Assembly (NCBI GenBank): GCA_030598425.1
Contig: JAUVPY010000075.1
Coordinates: 1 to 8,759 of the forward strand
Direction: 5' to 3'
From: Anaerolineae bacterium
GTDB lineage: Bacteria > Chloroflexota > Anaerolineae > 4572-78 > NAK82
DNA: 8,759 bases
Shown here: piece after piece, positions 1-6,623 of the stretch
How the letters are laid out: each line of letters opens with the position of its first letter
Position numbering within the stretch: position 1 is the first letter of the stretch
Notes under the pieces: generated by a model
Seen by the model: the letters and a program-made list of their open reading frames with translations, nothing else
The model's database searches: none
What the model was told of the DNA's origin: nothing
Program-made: the position numbers and the translations under genes

Positions 1-332
1 ACTTCTCGGATAACCACCGGGCGATTGACATCGGCGCGCCTTACGGATCACCCGTCTACGCCGGGCGGGCGGGCACGGTGGTCCGCTCTGGCTGGGCGCG
101 CACCGACTATGGCTACACGGTCATCATCGGTCACGGCGAAGGTCTCCTGTCCCTCTACAGCCACATGAAGGGCGAGTGGGTGGGTGTGGGGGATTGGGTG
201 GAACGCGGCCAACTCATCGGCGAGGTGGGCAGCACCGGCAAATCCAGCGGCCCTCACGTCCATTTTGAGGTGCGTGTGGATGGGGAGCGGATGAATCCGG
301 TGGATTATCTGCCGCCGGGGGAACCGAGGTAG
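1..332 (+). CDS. M23-family (LytM-type) metallopeptidase, C-terminal part; 5' end outside window
   Basis: The reading frame is open from base 3 (109 visible residues) to the TAG at 330-332, and the start lies upstream. What is visible is most of an M23 peptidase domain, the fold that cuts peptide cross-links in peptidoglycan with one zinc ion. The zinc and catalytic residues are in place: His5 and Asp9 (HRAID, the H-x3-D motif), His54 in LYSHM, and the HVH motif at His85/His87, followed by the usual FEVRVDG strand and a short tail (MNPVDYLPP). The complete set suggests an active enzyme rather than a degenerate EnvC/NlpD-type activator. The N-terminal part, where a signal peptide, LysM or coiled-coil region would sit, cannot be seen. 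The protein should act outside the cytoplasmic membrane. No link to the sugar operon is apparent. Confidence 0.93.
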   Translation, partial: FSDNHRAIDIGAPYGSPVYAGRAGTVVRSGWARTDYGYTVIIGHGEGLLSLYSHMKGEWVGVGDWVERGQLIGEVGSTGKSSGPHVHFEVRVDGERMNPVDYLPPGEPR

Positions 333-372
333 GGGTGGATGGGTGGAAGGTTGGACGGCTGGAAGATTGGAA
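333..372. repeat. Five tandem 8-bp units, consensus GGNTGGAA
   Basis: Directly after the peptidase stop codon come five consecutive octamers: GGGTGGAT, GGGTGGAA, GGTTGGAC, GGCTGGAA and GATTGGAA. The unit boundaries keep register throughout. The array is non-coding and contains no hairpin or T-run that would make it a terminator. I infer a simple-sequence intergenic repeat; similar G/T-rich short arrays are common between genes in Chloroflexota. Confidence 0.7.
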
Positions 373-428
373 AAGGGTCAATTGGCAAACTGGTAGAATG
401 AGCCGGGAATGAGCCGAAGGGCTTGACC

Positions 429-468
429 TTTGACATTTGGGATTTGACATTTGGGATTTGATATTTGG
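429..468. repeat. 14-bp tandem repeat upstream of the methyltransferase gene
   Basis: The unit TTTGACATTTGGGA occurs twice perfectly (429-442 and 443-456). A degenerate third copy follows (457-468, TTTGATATTTGG) and a further TATTTGG at 469-475 runs up to the ATG at 477. Each full copy contains TTGACA, which matches a -35 hexamer, but no good -10 sits 16-18 bp downstream of either copy. Promoter activity is therefore unproven. Confidence 0.75.
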
Positions 469-476
469 TATTTGGA

Positions 477-1091
477 ATGTTATCGAGCGCGGTAATTATT
501 ATAGTGTCCGCGGCGCTGTATGCGGCGGTGCATAGCTGGCTGGCGGGCCAGCGGATGAAGGAATGGACGCGGCGGACGTTGGGACCGACGACCGACCGCT
601 GGTACCGGCTGGCCTACAACCTCGTGGGTGGGGTGACTTTCTTACCCTTGCTGGCTATGCTCGTCTGGCTGCCGGACCGGGCCCTTTACACATTGTCGCC
701 GCCCTGGCTGTGGCTGGCGCTGCTGGGCCAGTTGGTGGCCGTGGCGGGCCTCCTCTACGGTTTATGGCGAACCAACGTCTGGCACTTCTTGGGGCTTTGC
801 CAGCTTCTCGATCTGCCCGACGACGGACGGATAGACTGCAAGCCGCCCCTGGTCGTCGCCGGTATGTATCGCTGGGTGCGGCATCCGCTCTATTTCTGGG
901 GTTTGGTGCTTATTTGGCTGACGCCGCAAATGACGGTCAACCGGCTTGCTCTATTTGCAGCGCTTTCGGTCTACTTGTACGTGGGCACCTTCTTTGAGGA
1001 GCGGCGCCTGGTCGCGGAGTTTGGCGACGAGTACCGGGCGTACCAGCGCCAGGTGCCGCGTTTGATCCCCTGGCGCGGGCCGGTGCAGTAG
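477..1091 (+). CDS. Membrane-bound methyltransferase, isoprenylcysteine/phospholipid methyltransferase-like
   Basis: The protein has 204 residues from the ATG at 477. A TTG at 465 would add four residues, but it lies inside the tandem repeat, so ATG is preferred. Neither start has a convincing Shine-Dalgarno sequence; only GGA abuts the ATG. Hydrophobic segments lie near residues 5-22, 48-66, 75-95, 138-150 and 155-172. The C-terminal half carries the hallmark of the ICMT/PEMT/NnrU-like superfamily: GMYRWVRHPLY (129-139), with the RHPxY S-adenosylmethionine-binding motif, then EERRL (174-178), FGDEYRAYQ (182-190) and VPRLIPW (193-199). Such proteins are integral membrane enzymes that methylate lipids or lipidated/thiol groups using S-adenosylmethionine. 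The bacterial substrate is generally unknown and cannot be assigned here. It is convergent with the aldolase gene, whose stop codon lies only 5 bp away. Confidence 0.85.
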   Translation: MLSSAVIIIVSAALYAAVHSWLAGQRMKEWTRRTLGPTTDRWYRLAYNLVGGVTFLPLLAMLVWLPDRALYTLSPPWLWLALLGQLVAVAGLLYGLWRTNVWHFLGLCQLLDLPDDGRIDCKPPLVVAGMYRWVRHPLYFWGLVLIWLTPQMTVNRLALFAALSVYLYVGTFFEERRLVAEFGDEYRAYQRQVPRLIPWRGPVQ

Positions 1092-1096
1092 CGTTT

Positions 1097-2074
1097 CTAG
1101 TAACGAACGTACCAGCCCTCAGAAACGTTGGCCTGATACCAATCGATCCAGGGCCGGGCGTAGGTTTGGGCGATATCGGACAGCTCGCGCAGGCGTTGGA
1201 CGGCCACACCCGTCAGGTTCTCGACGCGAGCTGTTCCCGTCAAACCAATGGCATCTTTCCACATGGACCGACCCGCCAGGAAACCGGAAGCCCCACCACG
1301 GCAGGCTATCTCCACCTGGCGACAAAAGGTCGCGTGGTCGACGCCAGCGCTCAAGACCATCCATGGAACGCCTGCTGCCTCGCTCAGGTCCTTGCACCAG
1401 GCCAGCATCTTGCCCTCGTCATCCTCGTAGCGTGCATTAGCCGGAAATTCGGCCTTGAACGCGTCGCCACCTATTGAGCACAGCCGTCGTGCCGTCTCGA
1501 TGACGATCTCTGGCTTCCTGGCGGCAAACGTCTCTGAGTCCTGGGACACACTAGGATCGATGGAGTACGAGAGGCATTCCAGTATCAGAGGAATATCGTG
1601 CTTGACGCAGTCATCAGCCACTTGGCGCAGGGCCTCTTCCTGGTAAGCTGCGGTCTGGCTTTCAGGGTGATAATACAGCAGAAGCTTGACGGCCGACCCG
1701 CCCATGCGCTTGATTTTTCCCACGGTCCAGTTAGGGTCGAGCGTGATGCGCCGAGCGTATGACTCGCCAGCATATCCCGACAGTTCAAGGGTCACTACAA
1801 GCCCTGTCTTTCCTGGCAAGGCACCGCTAGCAATGACGTTGGGGGCACCGTAGGTCGAGTCCACCAGCAGTGCGCTGGCGTGTCTGGCCAGGGCCCGGGT
1901 TACGTCCAGCTTGAAGTCAATCACCTGCTGGTAAGTCACTTCATCTGGGCTGGCTGGGTTCATCGCTCGTTTCAGCGAACCCCGATGATCCAGAGCCACG
2001 ATGGTAAATACGTTGTCGTCATTGGAGATCTGCTGCAAGCCCCGCAACTTGCCGATACTTAGTTGTTTTTTCAT
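1097..2074 (-). CDS. LacD-like class I aldolase (tagatose-bisphosphate aldolase family)
   Basis: The protein has 325 residues, the usual length of tagatose-1,6-bisphosphate aldolase LacD. I start it at the ATG ending at 2074 (MKKQLSIG) because AAGGA sits 8 nt upstream; an in-frame ATG at 2101 would add nine residues and lacks a comparable site. Class I landmarks are visible: ALDHRGSLKRAM (27-38), AVKLLLYY (128-135, Lys130), LILECLSY (163-170, Glu166 matching the LacD catalytic glutamate), DAFKAEFP (204-211, Lys207 as the Schiff-base lysine) and the phosphate-binding LSAGV (241-245) and AGRSMW (267-272). LacD enzymes split ketohexose 1,6-bisphosphates into dihydroxyacetone phosphate and glyceraldehyde 3-phosphate, with loose selectivity among diastereomers. 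As last gene of the operon, 35 bp after the PfkB kinase, it fits that role. The related sulfofructose-1-phosphate aldolase (YihT) is the main alternative. Confidence 0.88.
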   Translation of the reverse strand: MKKQLSIGKLRGLQQISNDDNVFTIVALDHRGSLKRAMNPASPDEVTYQQVIDFKLDVTRALARHASALLVDSTYGAPNVIASGALPGKTGLVVTLELSGYAGESYARRITLDPNWTVGKIKRMGGSAVKLLLYYHPESQTAAYQEEALRQVADDCVKHDIPLILECLSYSIDPSVSQDSETFAARKPEIVIETARRLCSIGGDAFKAEFPANARYEDDEGKMLAWCKDLSEAAGVPWMVLSAGVDHATFCRQVEIACRGGASGFLAGRSMWKDAIGLTGTARVENLTGVAVQRLRELSDIAQTYARPWIDWYQANVSEGWYVRY

Positions 2075-2109
2075 AGGGATAGTCCTTTCTAGACTCGCCA
2101 TCAGCAGTG

Positions 2110-3042
2110 TTACAACAGCGGTAACACCTGATCGCGATAGGGGGCTCCTTCCATCGGGCCCCTCTTGGTCACGGACAGGGCGCCAACCACGTTGGCGAAG
2201 CGCGCCACGCGTGCCAGGTCCCAGCCCTCTAGCAACCCGACCACAAAGGCACCGCCGTAGCAGTCACCGGCGCCGGTAGGGTCGATCTCGTTTACCTGAA
2301 TCGTTGGCACCTCGATCACCTGGCTGTCGGTAAACACCTTCGAGCCCTGGTCACCACGCTTCAGGGCAACGATGGGAATACCGTCAGCCAACAGGTTGCG
2401 GCAGGCGGTCTCCTCGTCGTCATCACCGGTCAGCATAGCCGCTTCTTCGCCGCTGGGTAGCAACACGTCACACAGCTCCAGAATCGGTTTACAGATCTCA
2501 CGAACCCGGTCAATGCCCAGCAATTCAGGTCGGATATTGGGATCAAAGCTTATACGGCCACCAGCCTCTTTGCAGGCTCGTGTCGCTTTGTAGCAAGCTT
2601 GGCGCGCGCTTTCGCTCATGGACAGCACTGAACCAGTAACATGAACGTATTTCGCGCCTGCCACGTATTCAGGATCCACGTCGTCCGGACCGAGCAGGGC
2701 CGCGGCCGCTTGCGGCAGATGAAAGACGAACTTGCGGCTGCCATCACTTCGGTAGGCCACGAACGCGATACCAGTGGTATAGCCCGGCGCACGGCGCATG
2801 TGGCTGATATCCACGCCGTCGGCGCGCAGGCGGTCCACAACGCAGTCGCCGAAATCGTCGGCACCGGCCACGCCGATGCAGCCTGCCGAGCCGCCCAGAC
2901 GTGCCACAGCATCGATGAAGATGCAGGTAGCGCCGCTGGGAAATGGTCCGACGAAATCAGCCGCCTTGGACAGTGGCTGGTCCAATTCCTTGCGCATCAC
3001 CTCGACAAGAACTTCGCCTAGGACGAGTACCCTTGGTGTCAT
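2110..3042 (-). CDS. PfkB-family sugar kinase (tagatose/keto-sugar kinase type)
   Basis: The protein has 310 residues from the ATG at 3042 (MTPRVLVLGE). AAGGA lies 7 nt upstream; an earlier ATG at 3069 would overlap the FGGY gene and has poorer support. It is a cytoplasmic ribokinase-fold enzyme that transfers phosphate from ATP to a sugar or sugar phosphate. Visible features are the N-terminal GEVLVEVM strand (9-16), the substrate-side GPFPSGA motif (32-38), ARLGGSAGCIG (47-57), DPNIRPELL (168-176), LLPSGEEA (194-201), and the PfkB signature DPTGAGDCYGGAF (254-266) with Asp260 as the predicted catalytic base. From memory, GPFPSGA followed by a short gap and FID resembles proteins annotated as tagatose kinase in rhizobia; 2-keto-3-deoxygluconate kinase is a weaker alternative. 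Beside a LacD-like aldolase, a role in making the bisphosphate substrate is likely, but the phosphorylated position is not known. The gap to the FGGY gene is 16 bp. Confidence 0.9.
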   Translation of the reverse strand: MTPRVLVLGEVLVEVMRKELDQPLSKAADFVGPFPSGATCIFIDAVARLGGSAGCIGVAGADDFGDCVVDRLRADGVDISHMRRAPGYTTGIAFVAYRSDGSRKFVFHLPQAAAALLGPDDVDPEYVAGAKYVHVTGSVLSMSESARQACYKATRACKEAGGRISFDPNIRPELLGIDRVREICKPILELCDVLLPSGEEAAMLTGDDDEETACRNLLADGIPIVALKRGDQGSKVFTDSQVIEVPTIQVNEIDPTGAGDCYGGAFVVGLLEGWDLARVARFANVVGALSVTKRGPMEGAPYRDQVLPLL

Positions 3043-3058
3043 TGTGTATTCCTTTTTC

Positions 3059-4603
3059 TCAACCTTCATAATCCTTGCCTGCAGTCGCTAGCGGCAGCCC
3101 GCGCAGTGTTGGATATAGCTCCAGGAACACGTCTCGATAGGCCGCGTCATAGATCGCGTGCCGAGCAGCATCGGGCTGGAAGCGCCTGGCCGGTCGGTAA
3201 GCGCGGGCTGCCGCCTCAACCTCGTCCGCATAGACGCCCACGGCGATGCCACCCAGCAACGCGGCCCCGCGCGCCGTGACCTCGCTCACGTCTGGTACCT
3301 CGATCGTAAGTCCCAGGACATCGGCTTTTAGGCGTTGCCACCAGATATTGCGCGTGCCGCCGCCAACCGCCCGCAACTCTCGAATCGGATCGCCGGTGAT
3401 CCGCCGGTGCCCTTCCAGCAGGTAGCGCAGGGCGAAGCATAGGCCCTCCATAGCCGCCCGCACCAGATCGCCGCGACTGTGGTTCAAGCGCAAGCCCAGC
3501 CAGGCACCCCAGGCGTTGGGGTCGCGATCCGGCGGGCCACTGCCGCCCAGGTAGGGTAGGAACCAGGTATCCTTGGCTAGCACTGGCGCAGATGCAGCTT
3601 CATCCATCAGCTCTGCCACTGCATCGGGTCCTCCGTCGTTGCCACCCAGGAGCCTGGTCAGCCAGGACACCACGGCGCCACTCATGAAACCGCCCACCAA
3701 ATAGTACCGGCCGCGAGCCGTGTGGCAGCCGCAGCAAAGCCCAGAACTGGCCACCTCCTCACTCAGGACCGGTGCCTTCAAGGCACCTAGAACGGTATCA
3801 GTTGTGCCGCTGGAATTCAACGCGGTGCCGGGTTCGGTTACGCCGGCAGCTAGCGCGGCACAGATGTGGTCGTGACCGCCTGTAGCCACAGATGTGCCCG
3901 CAGCCAGCCCCGTGACGCGTGCCGCCTCCTGGGTCACCTGGCCGATGATCTCACCGCTGGGCAGCGCTGGCGGCAGCAAGCTGGCCGGCAAGTCGGCCAG
4001 GCGCAGCAGCTCCTCCGACCAGGTGTACGTGCGTAGGTCGAAGAGCATCGTGCGCGAGGCCATGCTGTAACTCGTAGTGCGCTTCCCGGTCAGGCGAAAC
4101 GCTATCCAGTCCGACAGACCCAGCCAAGTCTGGGCACGCTCGAAGGTAGTGGGATCGTGCTGGCGATGCCAGAGCAGCTTATGGGCAGAGTAGATGTGAT
4201 CGAGGGGAAGTCCGGTTATCTGGTAGATAGTAGTCTCGTCCAGCCGCTTGCGCCACCAGTCGTTCCAGGGTACGGTGCGCCGATCGTACCAGTTCAGCAC
4301 CGGCGCCAGGGGAATGCCGTCAGCATCGGCCAGGACGCCCGATTCACCCATGCTTGCCACCGCCAGGGCGGCCACACGCTGATTCGATCCAAGCTGCTGG
4401 TTGACCTCACGCATCAGTCGGGCACTAACCTGCCATAGGGCTTCCGCATCGTACAATGGGATGGACCGGTCAGCGGGGTTGCTTCCGGTCGATGGCAGTG
4501 CGGGCGTGGGTGCGCTGGCGCTGCCCACGAGCCGACCATCCAAGTCAAAGGCCAGCGCCTTGCAGTTTGTGGTGCCTAGATCCAGGCCGAGAAGGACGTC
4601 CAT
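3059..4603 (-). CDS. FGGY-family carbohydrate kinase
   Basis: The protein has 514 residues, normal for the family of xylulo-, ribulo-, fuculo- and glycerol kinases. It has two actin-like ATPase lobes. DLGTTNCKA (8-16) is the first phosphate loop, GGHDH (242-246) carries the predicted catalytic base Asp245, NSSGTTDTV (263-271) belongs to the ATP site, GGFMSGAVVSW (304-314) lies in the family signature region, and AVGGGTRNIWWQRLKADVLG (412-431) is the adenosine/second phosphate motif. It should phosphorylate the imported sugar in the cytoplasm. No sub-family motif settles which sugar; a ketose is inferred from the downstream aldolase. The ATG lies only 4 nt after the ATPase stop codon and no Shine-Dalgarno sequence is visible in front of it, so translation is probably coupled to the ATPase gene. 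Having two unrelated sugar kinases side by side suggests two successive phosphorylations. Confidence 0.93.
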   Translation of the reverse strand: MDVLLGLDLGTTNCKALAFDLDGRLVGSASAPTPALPSTGSNPADRSIPLYDAEALWQVSARLMREVNQQLGSNQRVAALAVASMGESGVLADADGIPLAPVLNWYDRRTVPWNDWWRKRLDETTIYQITGLPLDHIYSAHKLLWHRQHDPTTFERAQTWLGLSDWIAFRLTGKRTTSYSMASRTMLFDLRTYTWSEELLRLADLPASLLPPALPSGEIIGQVTQEAARVTGLAAGTSVATGGHDHICAALAAGVTEPGTALNSSGTTDTVLGALKAPVLSEEVASSGLCCGCHTARGRYYLVGGFMSGAVVSWLTRLLGGNDGGPDAVAELMDEAASAPVLAKDTWFLPYLGGSGPPDRDPNAWGAWLGLRLNHSRGDLVRAAMEGLCFALRYLLEGHRRITGDPIRELRAVGGGTRNIWWQRLKADVLGLTIEVPDVSEVTARGAALLGGIAVGVYADEVEAAARAYRPARRFQPDAARHAIYDAAYRDVFLELYPTLRGLPLATAGKDYEG

Positions 4604-4607
4604 TAAA

Positions 4608-5372
4608 CTACAATAAATCGCCCGGCTTGCTGCCTGTCATTAGGGCCACGACTTCGTCGGTGTCTGTCTCCTTGGCGACCAACTCGGCCACCTTACGGGC
4701 TCGCCGCAAGACGACGATGCGGTCGGCCACAGCGAAGATGTCTTGCAAGTTATGGCTGATGATGATCACGGGTACGCCTCGTTCGCGCAGCGTGCGGCAT
4801 AGGGCCAGCACCTTACGCTGTTCGGCCACAGCCAGGGCGGCGGTGGGCTCGTCCATAATCATCAGGCGGGCATCCCAATAGACGGCTCGGGCGATGGCCA
4901 CAGCCTGGCGCTGGCCGCCCGACATTTGGCGCATAGGGCGCCGAAGGTTAGGAATCTCGATGTCGAGTTGGTTCAGGACAGTCTCCGACTCCGTAAACAT
5001 GTGATCCCGGTCCACCACGTTGAGGAAGCCCAACTGCTGGCGCATGGGCTCGCGGCCCAGGAAGATGTTAACCGTTGCGTCCAGGTTCTCGCACAGGGCC
5101 AGGTCCTGGTAGATAGTCTCGATGCCCCGGTCGCGTGCCTCCATAGGCGTGTCGAAGTGGACCTCTTCGCCTTCCAGGAAGATCTGGCCGCTGTCCCGGT
5201 GATAGACGCCGGAGACCATCTTGATCAGGGTGGACTTGCCGGCGCCATTGTCGCCCACCAGGCCGACTACTTCGCCGGGATAGACCTCTATGCTCACGTC
5301 GTCTACGGCCACCAGGCCGCCGAAGTGTTTGTACAGGTCGACGACTTTCAAGAGGGGCTGCTGTTCAGTCAC
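4608..5372 (-). CDS. Sugar ABC transporter ATPase, single-domain CUT2/FrcA type
   Basis: The protein has 254 residues from a GTG start, with AGGAG 10 nt upstream overlapping the permease stop codon. It holds one complete nucleotide-binding domain: Walker A GDNGAGKST (40-48), Q-loop Gln89 in IYQDLAL, signature MSGGQRQAVAIARA (150-163), Walker B LMIMDEPTAAL (170-180, Glu175) and H-loop His207 (IIISHN). Most CUT2 ATPases (RbsA, MglA, XylG) are about 500 residues with two fused domains. A single-domain protein of this length, with PMEARDRGIETIYQ (76-89), matches the FrcA-type fructose transporter ATPase, which works as a homodimer. It energises import through the permease encoded 13 bp upstream. 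The substrate class is inferred from family resemblance and the kinases next door. Confidence 0.94.
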   Translation of the reverse strand: MTEQQPLLKVVDLYKHFGGLVAVDDVSIEVYPGEVVGLVGDNGAGKSTLIKMVSGVYHRDSGQIFLEGEEVHFDTPMEARDRGIETIYQDLALCENLDATVNIFLGREPMRQQLGFLNVVDRDHMFTESETVLNQLDIEIPNLRRPMRQMSGGQRQAVAIARAVYWDARLMIMDEPTAALAVAEQRKVLALCRTLRERGVPVIIISHNLQDIFAVADRIVVLRRARKVAELVAKETDTDEVVALMTGSKPGDLL

Positions 5373-5385
5373 GAGTGTCTATCTC

Positions 5386-6474
5386 CTAGTCGAATAGCCG
5401 TGCCTTAGCCTGGTCCATCAGAACGGCCAGAATTATTACAACGCCGATGGCTATGAATTGCCAGAAGGCGTTGACGCCCAGGATGACGAAGCCGTTGGTG
5501 ATGACGGCGATGATCAGAGTGCCGATGACGGTGCCGATGATGGTGCCCTCGCCGCCGAAGAGTGAGGCACCGCCGATGACCACGGCTGCGATCGAGGTGA
5601 TCAACAAGGCTTCGCCGGCGTTGGCCGCCCCGTTGGTAAAACGCACGTTGTACAGCAGGCCGGCGATGGCGGCCATGCCGACCGAAAGCATGTAGATTTT
5701 GATTATGTGGCGCTGTACCGGGATGCCGGCCCGGGATGACGCCTCTGCGTTGCCGCCAACGGCGTAGGTGTACAGGCCGAACTTCGTCCTGGACAGCACC
5801 CAGTAGCAGGCGATAACCAATATGATGCTCAAAGTCACCGGGTGGGGCAAGATACCGACCACCTGGCGTAGCTGCGCGGCCTCCAGGCCTGGAGGCCGGC
5901 TCAGAAAAGAGACTCCAGCCTCTGGATGAACATACAGCAGAGAGCCGTTTCCGAGCTGGCCAAGATTCTTGATAAAAATGGGCCTGGGCATGCCACCGGA
6001 AAGGACGAAGCCGATGCCGCGGGCGATGCTAAACATGCCCAGGGTGGCAATGAAGGGCGGCACGTTTAACCTGGCGATAATCAAGCCGTTGACCAGACCG
6101 GCTGTCATTCCCGAGGCCAAGCCGGCCGCCATGCCGATGAAAATAGCCGCTGGCACCGGCAGAGTCTGGGCGAGGCTCGACATCACGATGGCGCCAACCA
6201 CTGAGGCCATACCCATCACGTAACCGGTCGAGAGGTCGATGCCAGCCGAGAGTATCACGAAGGTCTGGCCCAGAGCCATGATCAGTATGATGGCTGAGTT
6301 GGCCAGAATGCTCTGCAGGTTGAAGGGAGAGAAGAAACCCTCGCCGGTCAGGGAGAAGAACACCAGCAGCATTAGCAGAAACAACCAAGCCCAGGCTTGC
6401 CCGATTGTTCGAACTGCGCGACCTCGAGCGGACCGCGAAGGCGCGGGCGATGCGGAAACCCCGGAAGCTTCCAT
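5386..6474 (-). CDS. Sugar ABC transporter permease, CUT2 (RbsC/FrcC) family
   Basis: The protein has 362 residues, about the length of FrcC. The ATG is preceded by AGGAG with 4 nt spacing. A basic, Ser/Ala-rich N-terminus of about 25 residues precedes the first hydrophobic helix (WAWLFLLMLLVFFSL). Family hallmarks follow in order: the ALGQTFVILSAGIDLSTG segment, GLVNGLIIARLNVPPFIATLG, the cytoplasmic coupling-loop segment YAVGGNAEASSRAGI, and the C-terminal VIGGASLFGGEGTIIGTVIG followed by more helices. The segment before the coupling loop (YVHPEAGVSFLSRPPG and on to LPHP) is a polar stretch of the sort found in an external loop. It forms the membrane channel, probably as a homodimer, and pairs with the FrcA-type ATPase and the lipoprotein from the same operon. 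Confidence 0.95.
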   Translation of the reverse strand: MEASGVSASPAPSRSARGRAVRTIGQAWAWLFLLMLLVFFSLTGEGFFSPFNLQSILANSAIILIMALGQTFVILSAGIDLSTGYVMGMASVVGAIVMSSLAQTLPVPAAIFIGMAAGLASGMTAGLVNGLIIARLNVPPFIATLGMFSIARGIGFVLSGGMPRPIFIKNLGQLGNGSLLYVHPEAGVSFLSRPPGLEAAQLRQVVGILPHPVTLSIILVIACYWVLSRTKFGLYTYAVGGNAEASSRAGIPVQRHIIKIYMLSVGMAAIAGLLYNVRFTNGAANAGEALLITSIAAVVIGGASLFGGEGTIIGTVIGTLIIAVITNGFVILGVNAFWQFIAIGVVIILAVLMDQAKARLFD

Positions 6475-6502
6475 GTCACTCCTGTAGTTGTGTTGGTCTG
6501 AC

Positions 6503-6600
6503 CCTCACCTTGCCCCCCCCCCCTCTCCAGGATTGGAAGAGGGAGGGGGGCGATCCGACACCTGTGCCCGCGGCTAGCCACGGTCGAGGGGCAGGTGAGG
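6503..6600. repeat. Outer imperfect inverted repeat enclosing the SBP-permease spacer hairpin
   Basis: CCTCACCT at 6503-6510 is matched by AGGTGAGG at 6593-6600. After a one-base bulge the pairing continues as GCCCC (6512-6516) against GGGGC (6588-6592). It frames the 17-bp hairpin at 6512-6551, though its inner part uses bases that also belong to that hairpin, so the two structures would compete. This may be an interspersed palindromic element; copy number elsewhere in the genome is unknown. Confidence 0.5.
6512..6551 (-). repeat. GC-rich 17-bp stem-loop between binding-protein and permease genes
   Basis: The arms 6512-6528 and 6535-6551 face each other around a 6-nt loop. Read as minus-strand RNA, they give 17 positions with one mismatch and three G-U pairs, including seven consecutive G-C pairs at the base. 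The right-hand RNA arm contains a run of 11 G (11 C on the plus strand, 6513-6523). No U-run follows, so it is not a classical intrinsic terminator. Its place just after the lipoprotein gene suggests mRNA end stabilisation or partial transcription stop, giving more binding protein than permease. The role is inferred; the structure is seen. Confidence 0.65.
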
Positions 6601-6623
6601 ACAGTTGAGTCTGAGTTGGGCGC

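Noticed and set aside
423..472. Sigma-70 promoter built on the TTGACA hexamers of the 14-bp repeat
   Set aside because: No acceptable -10 lies 16-18 bp downstream of any of the TTGAC(A/C) copies; the nearest TATT-like sequences are at the wrong spacing.
563..997. Second plus-strand frame inside the methyltransferase gene
   Set aside because: The other frame carries the RHPLY and EERRL motifs and membrane segments; this one is an out-of-frame shadow.
4926..5408. Plus-strand 160-codon frame opposite the ATPase gene
   Set aside because: Mirror of a highly conserved ABC ATPase frame; no domain and no ribosome site.
6512..6551. Intrinsic terminator after the binding-protein gene
   Set aside because: The stem is strong but no U-run follows in the minus-strand RNA, and three linked genes continue downstream, so I treat it as a processing or attenuation structure.
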